The position numbers and the translations under genes are program-made. This document shows, in pieces, positions 43,403-52,103 of a DNA stretch of 64,000 bases. The stretch spans positions 1,475,001 to 1,539,000 of the forward strand of contig JAATWA010000001.1 in the NCBI GenBank assembly GCA_013361095.1. Reading direction: 5' to 3'. Source of the DNA: Pseudanabaena biceps. Lineage in GTDB: Bacteria > Cyanobacteriota > Cyanobacteriia > Pseudanabaenales > Pseudanabaenaceae. Every line of letters begins with the position of its first letter. Positions within the stretch are counted from its first letter, which is position 1. The notes under the pieces were generated by a model. That model was given only the letters and a program-made list of their open reading frames with translations. It had not been told where the DNA came from and ran no database searches.

Positions 43403-44287
43403 ATGTCTATTCCCGACAGTGAATTTTCAATTAATTTTTGGGGCGTGCGCGGTAGCATAGCGACACCAGGGGCAAGCACTGTGCGCTATGGCGGCAATAC
43501 TCCTTGTGTAGAAATGTGTTGCCAAGGTGAGCGCATTATTTTTGATGGGGGAACAGGAATCAGGGTGTTAGGGCTAAGCTTACTTAAGCAAATGCCCGTT
43601 GAGGCAAGTATTTTCTTTACCCATAGTCATTGGGATCATGTGCAAGGGTTTCCTTTCTTTACACCCGCATTTATCAATGGCAATCTTTTTAAGATTTATG
43701 GAAAAATTGCTCCCACAGGGCAAACCATGCAAGATCGCCTCGAAGAACAAATGCACCACCCAAATTTTCCTGTGCCATTGGGGGTGATGCGATCCTGTTT
43801 AGAATTTTTTGATGTGGAAGTGCCAAGTGTAATTCAGCTTGGTAATGGGGTGACTGTGGAGACGGGATTACTCAATCATCCTGGGGAAGCGACGGGTTAT
43901 CGCGTTAGTTGTGGCGATCGCGTGGCAGTTTACGCTACTGATACTGAGCATTTTAGCGATCGCATTGATGAGAACTTAATCCATTTGGCACGCGATGCCG
44001 ATGTATTGATTATGGATGCTACCTATTCTGATGAGGAATATTGGTCTAGCAAAAGCCCAAAGGTGGGCTGGGGACACTCTACTTGGCAAGAGGCGATCAA
44101 GGTGGCAGAAGCCGCTAGGGTCAAGACTTTAGTAATTTTTCATCATGATCCTCTCCATACTGATGATCAATTAGACGAGGTGGGACGATTAGCCAAAGAA
44201 AGATTTGCGGGGGCCGTGATGGCAAAGGAAGGGATGTGTATTTCGATTCCGATCAGGGCTGACGCTAAGCCTCTAGTAAAAATTTAA
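43403..44287 (+). CDS. Metallo-beta-lactamase fold hydrolase
   Basis: This 294-residue MBL-fold protein opens with the GVRGSIATPG...VRYGGNTPCVE block common to the PhnP/RNase Z-like subgroup. The metal motif THSHWDHVQG, a later histidine in LNHPGEATGYR, the aspartate in YATDTEH and HHDPLHTDDQLD complete the site. The substrate is unknown; phosphodiester hydrolysis is the likely chemistry. The C-terminal sequence ends in a short basic tail. It stands alone between two repeat-rich gaps. Confidence 0.88.
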   Translation: MSIPDSEFSINFWGVRGSIATPGASTVRYGGNTPCVEMCCQGERIIFDGGTGIRVLGLSLLKQMPVEASIFFTHSHWDHVQGFPFFTPAFINGNLFKIYGKIAPTGQTMQDRLEEQMHHPNFPVPLGVMRSCLEFFDVEVPSVIQLGNGVTVETGLLNHPGEATGYRVSCGDRVAVYATDTEHFSDRIDENLIHLARDADVLIMDATYSDEEYWSSKSPKVGWGHSTWQEAIKVAEAARVKTLVIFHHDPLHTDDQLDEVGRLAKERFAGAVMAKEGMCISIPIRADAKPLVKI

Positions 44288-44308
44288 GCAAAAGCTATCG
44301 CTAAGTGT

Positions 44309-44361
44309 AAACCCAAGAATTGGCTGGCGGCGCTCCGCGCCGCCAGCCAATTCTTGGGTTT
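44309..44361. repeat. Perfect 25-bp palindrome, family F copy 3
   Basis: The arms AAACCCAAGAATTGGCTGGC have tip GGCGGCGC-TCC-GCGCCGCC. The stem and right flank TGATTTGTCCTAAAAC match 2591-2656 with one base change in each arm, so the change is compensated. Confidence 0.85.
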
Positions 44362-44374
44362 TGATTTGTCCTAA

Positions 44375-44453
44375 AACCAAGATATTTTTAAAAACTTTGC
44401 GATGCAAAGTTTTTAAAAATATCTTGGTTAGAGCTTGAGCGCAAAGCGTTGTA
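44375..44453 (+). repeat. Family E element with alternative stem (copy 4)
   Basis: A perfect 26-bp stem AACCAAGATATTTTTAAAAA around GAT is followed by GAGCGCAAAGCGTTGTAAG, the family E right end. The left end is missing and merges directly with the family F flank. Confidence 0.65.
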
Positions 44454-44483
44454 AGTTGTGGTTGAATTGCGTAAGAATTGAAT

Positions 44484-44588
44484 TACAGTAATTTTTGATC
44501 AAACAAATCCCAATAAACTTTTTGAAAGTGTTGCTTTGCAACACTTTTAAAAAGTTTATTGGCTGAGATCAGCCCGCAAAGCGCTGTA
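44484..44588 (+). mobile_element. Family E palindromic element (copy 3)
   Basis: The left end TACAGTAATTTTTGATCAAAC and right end GCAAAGCGCTGTA match copy 1. The core AATAAACTTTTTGAAAGTGT... has tip GTGTTGC-TTT-GCAACAC. It ends about 43 bases upstream of dxr, so this element and copies at 44309 and 44375 fill nearly the whole gap 44288-44631. Confidence 0.7.
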
Positions 44589-44631
44589 AGAATTAAATAA
44601 CAAATAATAAATATTAATAATCCCCCTGCTT

Positions 44632-45795
44632 ATGAAACGCATTACCCTGCTTGGCTCAACTGGCTCGATAGGCACACAAACCCTAGACATTGTGGCGGAA
44701 TATCCAGATAAATTTCAAATTGTGGGAATGACAGCAGGGGGAAATATTGAGTTACTAGCTCAACAAATACGCCAATTTCAGCCCGAAATTGTAGCGATCG
44801 CTAGTGAACAAAAATTAGCAGACCTAAAAGATGCGATCGCCGATCTGTCGGTGCAACCGATTTTATTAGCAGGAGCCGAGGGCGTGGAAACTGTCGCCGC
44901 CTATGGCGACTCCGAAGTAGTAGTGACAGGCATTGTTGGTTGTGCAGGACTACTGCCCACGATCGCAGCGATCAAAGCGGGCAAAAATATTGCCCTTGCT
45001 AATAAAGAAACCTTGATCGCAGGTGGTGAAGTGGTCGTGCCATTGGTGAAAAAACATGGCGTAAAGTTATTACCCGCCGACTCAGAACATTCCGCAATTT
45101 TTCAATGTTTGCAGGGCGTGCCAGAGGGTGGACTGCGGCGGCTTATCCTGACGGCTTCAGGTGGTGCATTTCGCGATCGCCCCACCGAGGAGCTAGCCAG
45201 CGTCACCGTCGCTGATGCCCTCAAGCATCCTAACTGGGCGATGGGTAAAAAAATCACCATCGACTCCGCAACCCTCATGAATAAAGGATTAGAGGTGATC
45301 GAAGCCCATTATCTATTTGGCATTGATTATGACCAGATCGAGATCGTGATTCATCCTCAAAGCATTATTCACTCGCTGATTGAGCTAACCGATACTTCTG
45401 TACTTGCCCAGCTTGGCATTCCTGATATGCGTTTGCCCTTACTCTATTCTCTGTCTTATCCCGATCGCATTCCCACGCAATGGGAACGCCTCGATCTAGT
45501 TAAATGCGGCACCCTGACCTTCCGCGCCCCCGATCATCAGAAATATCCTTGTATGGAACTTGCCTACGCCGCAGGTCGCGCAGGGGGAACTATGCCTGCG
45601 GTGCTAAATGCCGCTAATGAGCAGGTAGTAGCTTTATTCTTAGAAGAACGAATTCGCTATGTCCAGATTGCGGATCTGATTAAATATGTATGCGATCGCC
45701 ATAATTGCGTGAGTAAGCCAGATCTAGAAGATATTCTCGAAGCCGATCGTTGGGCAAGGGCTACGGTGGTTGAGCAAGTTATGCTCAAGGTGTAG
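44632..45795 (+). CDS. dxr: 1-deoxy-D-xylulose 5-phosphate reductoisomerase
   Basis: This 387-residue NADPH enzyme makes 2-C-methylerythritol 4-phosphate, the committed step of plastid-type isoprenoid synthesis (carotenoids, phytol, quinones). It has the NADPH loop [15 protein letters not shown], metal ligands in [15 protein letters not shown] and the substrate region TASGGAFRD plus [21 protein letters not shown] (partly conserved across the family). Length is normal. A short inverted repeat (about 45796-45833) follows as terminator. ftsW starts 137 bases later. Confidence 0.97.
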   Translation: MKRITLLGSTGSIGTQTLDIVAEYPDKFQIVGMTAGGNIELLAQQIRQFQPEIVAIASEQKLADLKDAIADLSVQPILLAGAEGVETVAAYGDSEVVVTGIVGCAGLLPTIAAIKAGKNIALANKETLIAGGEVVVPLVKKHGVKLLPADSEHSAIFQCLQGVPEGGLRRLILTASGGAFRDRPTEELASVTVADALKHPNWAMGKKITIDSATLMNKGLEVIEAHYLFGIDYDQIEIVIHPQSIIHSLIELTDTSVLAQLGIPDMRLPLLYSLSYPDRIPTQWERLDLVKCGTLTFRAPDHQKYPCMELAYAAGRAGGTMPAVLNAANEQVVALFLEERIRYVQIADLIKYVCDRHNCVSKPDLEDILEADRWARATVVEQVMLKV

Positions 45796-45932
45796 ATCCA
45801 AAAAGGTGGCGCGTTGCGTCACCTTTTTGGATTATAAGAACTGCTGTACTGCTAGAAATAATCTTGACTTTTAAGCGATCGCCAAAAATCGTGGTTAAAA
45901 TATCATCACCGCCAACGAGCTAACCCCGTCCT

Positions 45933-47171
45933 GTGAAATTTCTTAAATTTTTTCAGATTTTCCCATTTTTTGATCGCACCGTCGATAAATGGGCTCCCGA
46001 AGCCCGTCTCCTCAGATGGCTAACTTTTTTATGGTTATTTGCGGGTATGGCGGTGCTATTTTCGGCATCCTATCCTGTTGCTGATATCGCTTTCAAAGAT
46101 GGCACCTTGTATTTTAAATATCAGCTAGCTTGGGCGGCGATCGGGTTGCTAATTTTTAATGGGATTATCCATTTGCCCCTAAAGGCAATCTTAAAAGTTA
46201 CGCCAATATTTTTATTCATTATCCTTGGACTACTCTACGCTACCCACATTCCCGGACTAGGGACAACTCGCAATGACGCAACTCGTTGGCTATCTCTAGG
46301 CTCTAGCTCATTTCTATTGCAGCCTTCAGAATTGATCAAGCCATTTTTGATTTTGCAAGCATCTCAATTATTTGGTAATTGGAGCCGTACTCCTTGGAGA
46401 GCAAGAATCGGTTGGCTCAGTGTGTTTGTAGTGGTGCTAGGCGGAATTTTGATGCAGCCCAGTCTGAGTGTGACCGCACTCTGTGGCATTACTCTCTGGC
46501 TAATCGCCCTAGGCGCAGGGCTGCCATCCTTACAACTATTTGGCACTGCGATTTTAGGGGGACTAGTTGCCTTTGCTAGCGTTAGCTTTCGGGAATATCA
46601 ACGGCGACGGATTATGTCTTTTCTTGATCCTTGGCAAGATCAAGCGGGAGATGGCTATCAGTTGGTGCAGAGTTTGATGGCGATCGGTTCTGGAGGCATC
46701 TGGGGAAGCGGTTTTGGACTATCGCAGCAAAAGCTATTTTTGCCAATTCAATATACAGATTTCATTTTTGCAATTTTTGCAGAAGAATTTGGCTTAATCG
46801 GCGGTATTTGCTTACTGATGTTAGTGATCATCTACGGCACGATCGGACTAGCCGTAACTTATAAATGCAAAGATCCCGTCATCCGTTTAGTCGCTCTTGG
46901 TTCGACATCTTTGATTGTGGTACAAGCTTTTTTAAATGTGGGTGTTGCCACAGGAGTTTTACCGACAACAGGTTTACCGTTCCCCTTCTTGAGTTATGGC
47001 GGCAGCTCGACTATATCTTGCTTAGTCATTGCGGGATTGCTAATCAGAGCAGCAAGGGAGATGTCGGCGGCAGATGTAATTCCCTTTGCGCGTAGCGATC
47101 GCCAAAGCCCTAAAAACAAGCGTTCCGAAAAAATCGAAACATCAAGACGGCGATCGTCAACCGTCGGTTAG
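45933..47171 (+). CDS. ftsW: Division septum lipid II polymerase/flippase FtsW (SEDS family)
   Basis: This 412-residue polytopic membrane protein has about ten helices. SEDS motifs are visible: GTTRNDATRWLSLGSSSFLLQPSE, GDGYQLVQSLMAIGSGG and TGLPFPFLSYGGSS near residues 340-355. FtsW polymerises septal glycan with its partner penicillin-binding protein. The start is GTG at 45933, giving a cytoplasmic N-terminus. The basic Ser/Arg-rich tail ends 22 bases before the next gene, suggesting co-transcription. Confidence 0.94.
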   Translation: MKFLKFFQIFPFFDRTVDKWAPEARLLRWLTFLWLFAGMAVLFSASYPVADIAFKDGTLYFKYQLAWAAIGLLIFNGIIHLPLKAILKVTPIFLFIILGLLYATHIPGLGTTRNDATRWLSLGSSSFLLQPSELIKPFLILQASQLFGNWSRTPWRARIGWLSVFVVVLGGILMQPSLSVTALCGITLWLIALGAGLPSLQLFGTAILGGLVAFASVSFREYQRRRIMSFLDPWQDQAGDGYQLVQSLMAIGSGGIWGSGFGLSQQKLFLPIQYTDFIFAIFAEEFGLIGGICLLMLVIIYGTIGLAVTYKCKDPVIRLVALGSTSLIVVQAFLNVGVATGVLPTTGLPFPFLSYGGSSTISCLVIAGLLIRAAREMSAADVIPFARSDRQSPKNKRSEKIETSRRRSSTVG

Positions 47172-47193
47172 AAAAAGTCTTAAATCATCAAAT

Positions 47194-48456
47194 ATGCAGG
47201 AATTTGCGGTTGTTGTTATTGGTGCAGGGCCTTCAGGTGGTCACTGTGCAAGATTATTAGCAAAATTAGGTCATAAGGTTTTACTCGTTGAGCAGCATGA
47301 ATCCTTCGCGATCAATAACTTTTCGAGCGCCGCTAGTCCACTAGAAATACTAGAGAAATTTGATCTGCCTGAAACAGTTGTAGCTAGTCATTGGCGCAAA
47401 CTAGAGATAGTAGCTAGTAACGTATATCGGCAGTGGCAAGCTCCTCAAAACTTAGGCATAGTCTTTGACTTTATGAAACTGCGCGAGTTTCTAGCTAAGG
47501 ACACCCAGAAACATGGCGGCGAAGTTTGGCTAGGACATCGTTATTTGAAATGCCGCCAAGAGGCTGATCAGATGATCGTGGAACTCAAGCCAAAACATGG
47601 AGAAATTGTGGCGGTGAAAACCCAACTAATTGTGGATGCCACAGGCTATAGTCGAGCCGTTATTTATCCTCATAAAAAAGATAGACCTAGCTTTTATAAA
47701 GCTACGGGGATTGAATACTTAATTGAAGTAGATCCTCAGGCTTATCAAAAATATGCTGATTCATTAATATTTTTCTTAGGATATAAATGGAGTCCTAAGG
47801 GATATTCTTGGATCTTTCCAATGGATAATCATCAATTAAAGATTGGTTCAGCATGGATTAATGCACCCCACAAAATTATTCAAGAATCAAAACCTTTAAG
47901 AGACTATACAGAAGCGATTATCAAGGATTATTTACAACTAAATGAATATAAACTAATTGAGATTCATGGCTCTATTTTAGAATATTCTAGTGGACTGCAA
48001 GATGTTTATTATCGAGATGGAGTAATTGCAATTGGAGATGCAGTTTCTACGGTTAATTTTTTAGGCGGTGAGGGGATTAGACATGGTATGCAAGGAGCAG
48101 AAATCGCTTCTAAATATATTGATTTGTTCTTAAAAAACTCTGCTAAAGATTCTATCCAAAACAATCAGAATAGTTTTGATAATTATCAAAAAGAAATGCA
48201 AGCGTATTTTGCTAACAAATGGAATTTGTCAGAGCAAATTGGCAAAAAAGTTTATTTAGAATATAGCGATGCCAGAATTGATCAGGGTGTATCTTATTTA
48301 AAATACTTCACTATAGAAGATATGATTGCGATCTTGTTTTACTATGATTTTAGCAAAACTTCTAGGGGAATTAAACGAGCTTTATTGCAAAAAATAGATG
48401 AACTAATTAGTTGGATTAGTTCTCTTTTTCGATCTAGTGATCGCGATCAATTCTAA
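47194..48456 (+). CDS. FAD-dependent oxidoreductase, geranylgeranyl-reductase family
   Basis: About 420 residues from the ATG at 47194 (MQEFAVVVIGAGPSGGHCAR), the start that puts the Rossmann GxGxxG next to the N-terminus; the longer frame overlaps ftsW and is unlikely. The second FAD motif is GVIAIGDAVSTVNFLGGEGI and a third lies in LIVDATGYSR. The family includes reductases and cyclases of isoprenoids, but the substrate here is unknown. The second half is AT-rich with few GCGATCGC sites, unlike its neighbours. Confidence 0.83.
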   Translation: MQEFAVVVIGAGPSGGHCARLLAKLGHKVLLVEQHESFAINNFSSAASPLEILEKFDLPETVVASHWRKLEIVASNVYRQWQAPQNLGIVFDFMKLREFLAKDTQKHGGEVWLGHRYLKCRQEADQMIVELKPKHGEIVAVKTQLIVDATGYSRAVIYPHKKDRPSFYKATGIEYLIEVDPQAYQKYADSLIFFLGYKWSPKGYSWIFPMDNHQLKIGSAWINAPHKIIQESKPLRDYTEAIIKDYLQLNEYKLIEIHGSILEYSSGLQDVYYRDGVIAIGDAVSTVNFLGGEGIRHGMQGAEIASKYIDLFLKNSAKDSIQNNQNSFDNYQKEMQAYFANKWNLSEQIGKKVYLEYSDARIDQGVSYLKYFTIEDMIAILFYYDFSKTSRGIKRALLQKIDELISWISSLFRSSDRDQF

Positions 48457-48498
48457 AATAGGATCGTCACATCAAGTAGCTAAGAGACACGCAGTAAA

Positions 48499-48559
48499 AT
48501 AAAGAACCAGATTTTTTGTGGCGCGGCAAAGCCGCGCCACAAAAAATCTGGTTCTTTAT
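48499..48559. repeat. Perfect 29-bp palindrome, family H
   Basis: The arms ATAAAGAACCAGATTTTTTG and complement have tip GGCGCGGC-AAA-GCCGCGCC. The stem resembles 50450-50512 (ATAAGGAACCAAATTTTTGA), with paired changes in both arms. Confidence 0.85.
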
Positions 48560-48628
48560 CAAACCTCATAATCCCAAGCACAATTAAATTTTCAGTGCAA
48601 GAGCCTGCTAATTAAGCCAATCAAATTA

Positions 48629-49921
48629 ATGTCGGAACCTGATTTAAATTCTCCTGCTGGATACTTAGTTGTCCTGCGTAATCGTCAATTTTTGGCATTG
48701 TGGCTTGCCCAAATACTTGCTCAGTTAGTCGATAAAATTGTCCTCATTTTGCTAATTGCCCTTGCCGTAGCTGATGGCGGCGCAGACTTAAACAAGCGCG
48801 AGTCATCGATCATGATCGCAATGACTTTACCTGCAATATTTTTAGGTTCGATCGCAGGTATTTTTGTGGATTGGAATCCCAAACGAGAAGTCCTGATTCT
48901 ATGTAATTTTTTACGAGCAGCTTGCCTTTTTGCGATTCCCTTTGCACCGCGTTCTTTGCCAGTGCTGCTTTTGATTACTTTTATTATTTCCACTTTTACC
49001 AATGTATTTGCCCCCGCCGAACAATCTGCGATCGCCCTTGTAGTTCCCAAAGAGGATCTTCTACCCGCCAATGCTTTATTTACGATTACCGAGGTTGGGT
49101 CGTTGATTATAGGTTTTGCGATCGGTGCTCCTCTCTTGGCTTTTACTTTGGGAGTTTTTCCCCAAGCCTCAGCCTATAGCCGTGAAGTGTTGCTGGGTAG
49201 TTTGTATGTAATTTCTGGCTTGTTTCTATTTGCCTTACCCAAAAATGAGGTAATCCAGCCTAAAAAGCTCGGCTCAGGTTTATGGACCGATCTCAGGGAA
49301 GCCTTTCAATATGTACGGCACAATCATCTGATTGGGGGAGCCATGTTGCAGATGATTTTGCTGTATGCGGTTTTAGGGGCAATGCAAAAACTGTCAATTA
49401 ACCTGGCTGAAGTGGTTACAGGCAATCGCGAAGAGTTTGGCTCTTTTGTAGCTTCGGTGGGAGTTGGTCTAGCGATCGGCGCATTGATATTAGGCAAATT
49501 TGGAAAGAAATTTACCCATCGTCCTTTACCATTTTTAGGGTTTATGGGCATGGCGATCGGGTTGATGATGTACGCATTTGTGACTAATCTATGGGTGGCT
49601 TGGGGGATTGGCACTTTTATCGGTATCAATGGCGCTCTGATTGTCTTACCGATGCGAACGACCATTCAAGAACATACGCCCGAAAATATGCGTGGTAAAG
49701 TTTTTGGTCTATTAAACAATGGGGAAAATATTGCTGCTAGTTTGCCGCTTGCCTTAATTGCCGTGTCCTTAGATTTTTTGACAGGTATATTTGGTACGCA
49801 AAATAATGGTAAGCAACAAATTGGCTTTCAAATTGTACTAGTTGTATTTAGTTTGCTTGTGTTTATCCTTGGCTCTTGGGCATGGAAAAGAACTAAGAAA
49901 GCTCTAGAAAAAGTGCTTTAA
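48629..49921 (+). CDS. Major facilitator superfamily transporter
   Basis: This 430-residue protein has about twelve hydrophobic helices. It opens LVVLRNRQFLALWLAQILAQ and has the loop GIFVDWNPKREVLILCNFLR after helix 2, a pattern of the drug/enterobactin exporter-like MFS group. Its substrate cannot be predicted. There is no regulator or partner gene beside it. A hairpin terminator follows. Confidence 0.87.
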   Translation: MSEPDLNSPAGYLVVLRNRQFLALWLAQILAQLVDKIVLILLIALAVADGGADLNKRESSIMIAMTLPAIFLGSIAGIFVDWNPKREVLILCNFLRAACLFAIPFAPRSLPVLLLITFIISTFTNVFAPAEQSAIALVVPKEDLLPANALFTITEVGSLIIGFAIGAPLLAFTLGVFPQASAYSREVLLGSLYVISGLFLFALPKNEVIQPKKLGSGLWTDLREAFQYVRHNHLIGGAMLQMILLYAVLGAMQKLSINLAEVVTGNREEFGSFVASVGVGLAIGALILGKFGKKFTHRPLPFLGFMGMAIGLMMYAFVTNLWVAWGIGTFIGINGALIVLPMRTTIQEHTPENMRGKVFGLLNNGENIAASLPLALIAVSLDFLTGIFGTQNNGKQQIGFQIVLVVFSLLVFILGSWAWKRTKKALEKVL

Positions 49922-49935
49922 ATCAGGCGATCGCG

Positions 49936-50007
49936 ATCAAAACAAAAAGAGAGGTGCGCTGCCCCTCTCTTTTTGTTTTGATCGAAAATGACGCAAAGCG
50001 TCATTTT
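49936..50007. terminator. Two hairpins between the MFS gene and the glutaredoxin gene
   Basis: The first stem CGATCAAAACAAAAAGAGAG (49936-49983) has one mismatch near its GCGCT loop. The second, AAAATGACGC-AAA-GCGTCATTTT (49985-50007), directly precedes the grx stop codon. They serve the two convergent genes. Confidence 0.8.
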
Positions 50008-50012
50008 TATTA

Positions 50013-50324
50013 CTAGCTCAACATCGTTGCGAGTTCGCCACGATTATTTAATTCCATTAAAATGTCACAACCACCAACAAACTCACCATCAATATAGACT
50101 TGAGGAAAAGTCGGCCAGCTAGAAAATTCCTTCAAACCTACACGTAAGTCATTATCTTCAAGAATATTGGCAGACTCATAGGGCTGACCTAGAGTATTAA
50201 ACACTTGGACAACAGCAGCAGAAAAACCACATTGAGGTTGCTGCGGCGTTCCCTTAATGTAAAGCATGATTTTATTCTTGCTGATCTGGCTTTCAATCTT
50301 GGTTTGCAAAATAGGGCTGAGCAT
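50013..50324 (-). CDS. grxD: Monothiol glutaredoxin Grx4/GrxD type
   Basis: This 103-residue thioredoxin-fold protein has the active site CGFS in PQCGFSAAVVQV, the glutathione-binding TFPQVYIDGEFVGGCDI and the basic KGTPQQP segment. CGFS glutaredoxins bind [2Fe-2S] clusters with glutathione and deliver them to targets, often with BolA. No bolA gene is adjacent. Normal single-domain length. Confidence 0.95.
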   Translation of the reverse strand: MLSPILQTKIESQISKNKIMLYIKGTPQQPQCGFSAAVVQVFNTLGQPYESANILEDNDLRVGLKEFSSWPTFPQVYIDGEFVGGCDILMELNNRGELATMLS

Positions 50325-50395
50325 AGGAATGATTAGGTTTAGATATCAATAAATTTACTATTGTTACTATAGCGTTTCCTAGTCTAGTGAAGTAC

Positions 50396-50432
50396 AGGGT
50401 TGTTTTCCCGACTTCGGCGGGGAAACAACCCT
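50396..50432. repeat. Hairpin upstream of grxD
   Basis: AGGGTTGTTTTCCCG and complement surround ACTTCGG. It lies in the 254-base gap between grxD and the ComFB gene. Confidence 0.65.
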
Positions 50433-50449
50433 TTAGGGTTATGCGATTT

Positions 50450-50512
50450 AATAAGGAACCAAATTTTTGATGGCGCGGCGAAGCCGCGCCATCAAAAATT
50501 TGGTTCCTTATT
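50450..50512. repeat. Perfect 30-bp palindrome, family H
   Basis: The arms AATAAGGAACCAAATTTTTG and complement have tip GGCGCGGC-GAA-GCCGCGCC, 66 bases before the ComFB stop codon. It resembles 48499-48559. Confidence 0.85.
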
Positions 50513-50578
50513 TTACGGCGAAGCCCTTATACCTCTCTTGCTTGAAAAACTCTATATAGCAATCGTGAGCAGTCCTAA

Positions 50579-51601
50579 TTACACATCAAACTTTGATTTC
50601 CATGTTGGCTTTACCTCCTTTGCTGCTGGCGATCGCAAGCATTCTTCAACTACTTCCGCCACATTCCGCCAAGTTAAATCCTCACGTCCGAGCATTTCTC
50701 GCAACTCGACCAAGGTATCTTCTAGTTCCAGATTAAATTTCTCAAAGGGCAAGGGTGAAGCTGCTCGCTCAGGAGACTGAATAACTTTTGTCAAAGCTTC
50801 TTTGACAATGCTGATAATTTGATTAGTCATTTCTGACTTCACTCTTTGGCGAAGATTTTGCAATCCTTTAAGGCTAGTCGCATACATCGGTGGCAACCGA
50901 TTCAAAACATAGGCGGCGACATCATCAGGGCTTACTCTTTGCTGCAAGACTGGGTCAAGACGCTGTACGCGCCGCGCCACGATCGCTTCTACTAAGCTTT
51001 CTAGAATATTGCTATATCGATAAGTTGTCCCCGACATATAGGACTCAAAGTCCTTTAGCTCTGTTAATACATCTTTTTCAGAACGAGTGGGATTATTTGC
51101 GTTGGACAAAACCCCAGAACTACGCCGACGCAGAGCATAGCTACGAGCCATTAGGGAGTTGCGGCGATCTAGACTGACATAACCCTTGGCATGACCTTGG
51201 GACAAGCCCGAGTGTAGAGCATCCCGCACAATTTCAGGTACGTCTCTCCATTTGAGATATTCTTTGTCAAATAATTTACGCAGTTTTGAGAGCGATCGCG
51301 CTTGGCTAATTAACTCGTGGGCAGGTATCGGATCATGCTGTCTGAGCATATCGCTCTGAGTGCTGAGAAAGCCATTGCGAACTGTTTTAGCGATCGCAGG
51401 ACTCAATTCTTGAGCAGCTTTTTTACGTTGTTGTACCCATCCCCGTTGAGTATTTGCATACATTGGGGCAAGACGGTTGAGTGTATAAGCAATGACTTCG
51501 CTCAGATCAACGCGCTTTTTTACGTCATTCCCCAGTCGCTTGTACTGAGATTCCGCTTCTTCTATCACTAGCTCTTCTAGTGCATTTCGGCAGCTACCCA
51601 T
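50579..51601 (-). CDS. Protein with two ComFB-like domains (internal duplication)
   Basis: This 340-residue cytosolic protein contains the ComFB pattern twice: about 10-75 (VIAYTLNRLAPMYANTQRGW) and about 197-262 (VAAYVLNRLPPMYATSLKGL). Each is followed by a similar helical module (YLKWRDVPEIVRDALHSG and DLTWRNVAEVVEECLRSP), so the whole unit is duplicated. ComFB domains in cyanobacteria have been reported to bind cyclic di-nucleotides such as c-di-GMP and to affect motility. Binding by this protein is inference. It has no close operon partner. Confidence 0.85.
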   Translation of the reverse strand: MGSCRNALEELVIEEAESQYKRLGNDVKKRVDLSEVIAYTLNRLAPMYANTQRGWVQQRKKAAQELSPAIAKTVRNGFLSTQSDMLRQHDPIPAHELISQARSLSKLRKLFDKEYLKWRDVPEIVRDALHSGLSQGHAKGYVSLDRRNSLMARSYALRRRSSGVLSNANNPTRSEKDVLTELKDFESYMSGTTYRYSNILESLVEAIVARRVQRLDPVLQQRVSPDDVAAYVLNRLPPMYATSLKGLQNLRQRVKSEMTNQIISIVKEALTKVIQSPERAASPLPFEKFNLELEDTLVELREMLGREDLTWRNVAEVVEECLRSPAAKEVKPTWKSKFDV

Positions 51602-51720
51602 ATAAAACCTTTTAATTTTGAGTAGTAAATATTCTAGTTTTTGGCTACTTTTAACTTTGAATATAAAACTTCAAATCTAGCACAAAAATTAAATTGCCGT
51701 AAAAGTAATTAACATATATA

Positions 51721-51848
51721 ACAGCAATTCTCATTATAAAAATTGGTTTTTTGAAAGCCAGCCTATGGCTGGCTTTCAAAAAACCAATTTTGGGGTTTGC
51801 AGCGCCTAAGGCGCTGCAAACCCCAAAATTGGTTTCATAATGAGAATT
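51721..51848. mobile_element. Family D palindromic element (copy 2), two hairpins
   Basis: The terminal repeats AATTCTCATTA (51726-51736) and TAATGAGAATT (51838-51848) are perfect. Inside, a GAAAGCCAGCC...GGCTGGCTTTC hairpin precedes a stem AACCAATTTTGGGGTTTGCA with tip GGCGCC-type. The gap 51602-52100 also holds the three repeats listed next. Confidence 0.7.
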
Positions 51849-51859
51849 TATGCATATAT

Positions 51860-51912
51860 AAAGCCCAAAAACTGTGACAAACGCTGCGACTGCACCACAG
51901 TTTTTGGGCTTA
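51860..51912. repeat. Inverted repeat TAAAGCCCAAAAACTGTG
   Basis: Seventeen or so base arms flank an unpaired 19-base centre (ACAAACGCTGCGACTGCAC). It seems a decayed palindrome. Confidence 0.6.
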
Positions 51913-51960
51913 GCTTTTAATTATGTCTAGCTGCCTACAATGCTTAGCTCTTAAACCCAA

Positions 51961-52030
51961 AACAAGGAAATTTTTTTAAGCGTTGCTTCGCAACGCTTAA
52001 AAAAATTTCCTTGTTAGTTTGATCGATAAT
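51961..52030 (-). repeat. Family E palindrome (copy 5)
   Basis: A perfect 26-bp stem AACAAGGAAATTTTTTTAAG with tip GCGTTGC-TTC-GCAACGC is followed by AGTTTGATCGATAATTG, the reversed family E left flank. Confidence 0.65.
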
Positions 52031-52034
52031 TGTC

Positions 52035-52103
52035 TAACCAAAAAACCAAATAATTTAGGAGGAGCGCTTTGCGCTCCTCCTAAATTATTTGGTTTTTTGG
52101 TTA
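52035..52103. repeat. Perfect 33-bp palindrome ending on the DUF3318 stop codon
   Basis: The arms TAACCAAAAAACCAAATAAT and complement have tip GGAGCGC-TTT-GCGCTCC. The DUF3318 stop (TTA at 52101-52103) is the outer end of the right arm. Confidence 0.9.
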
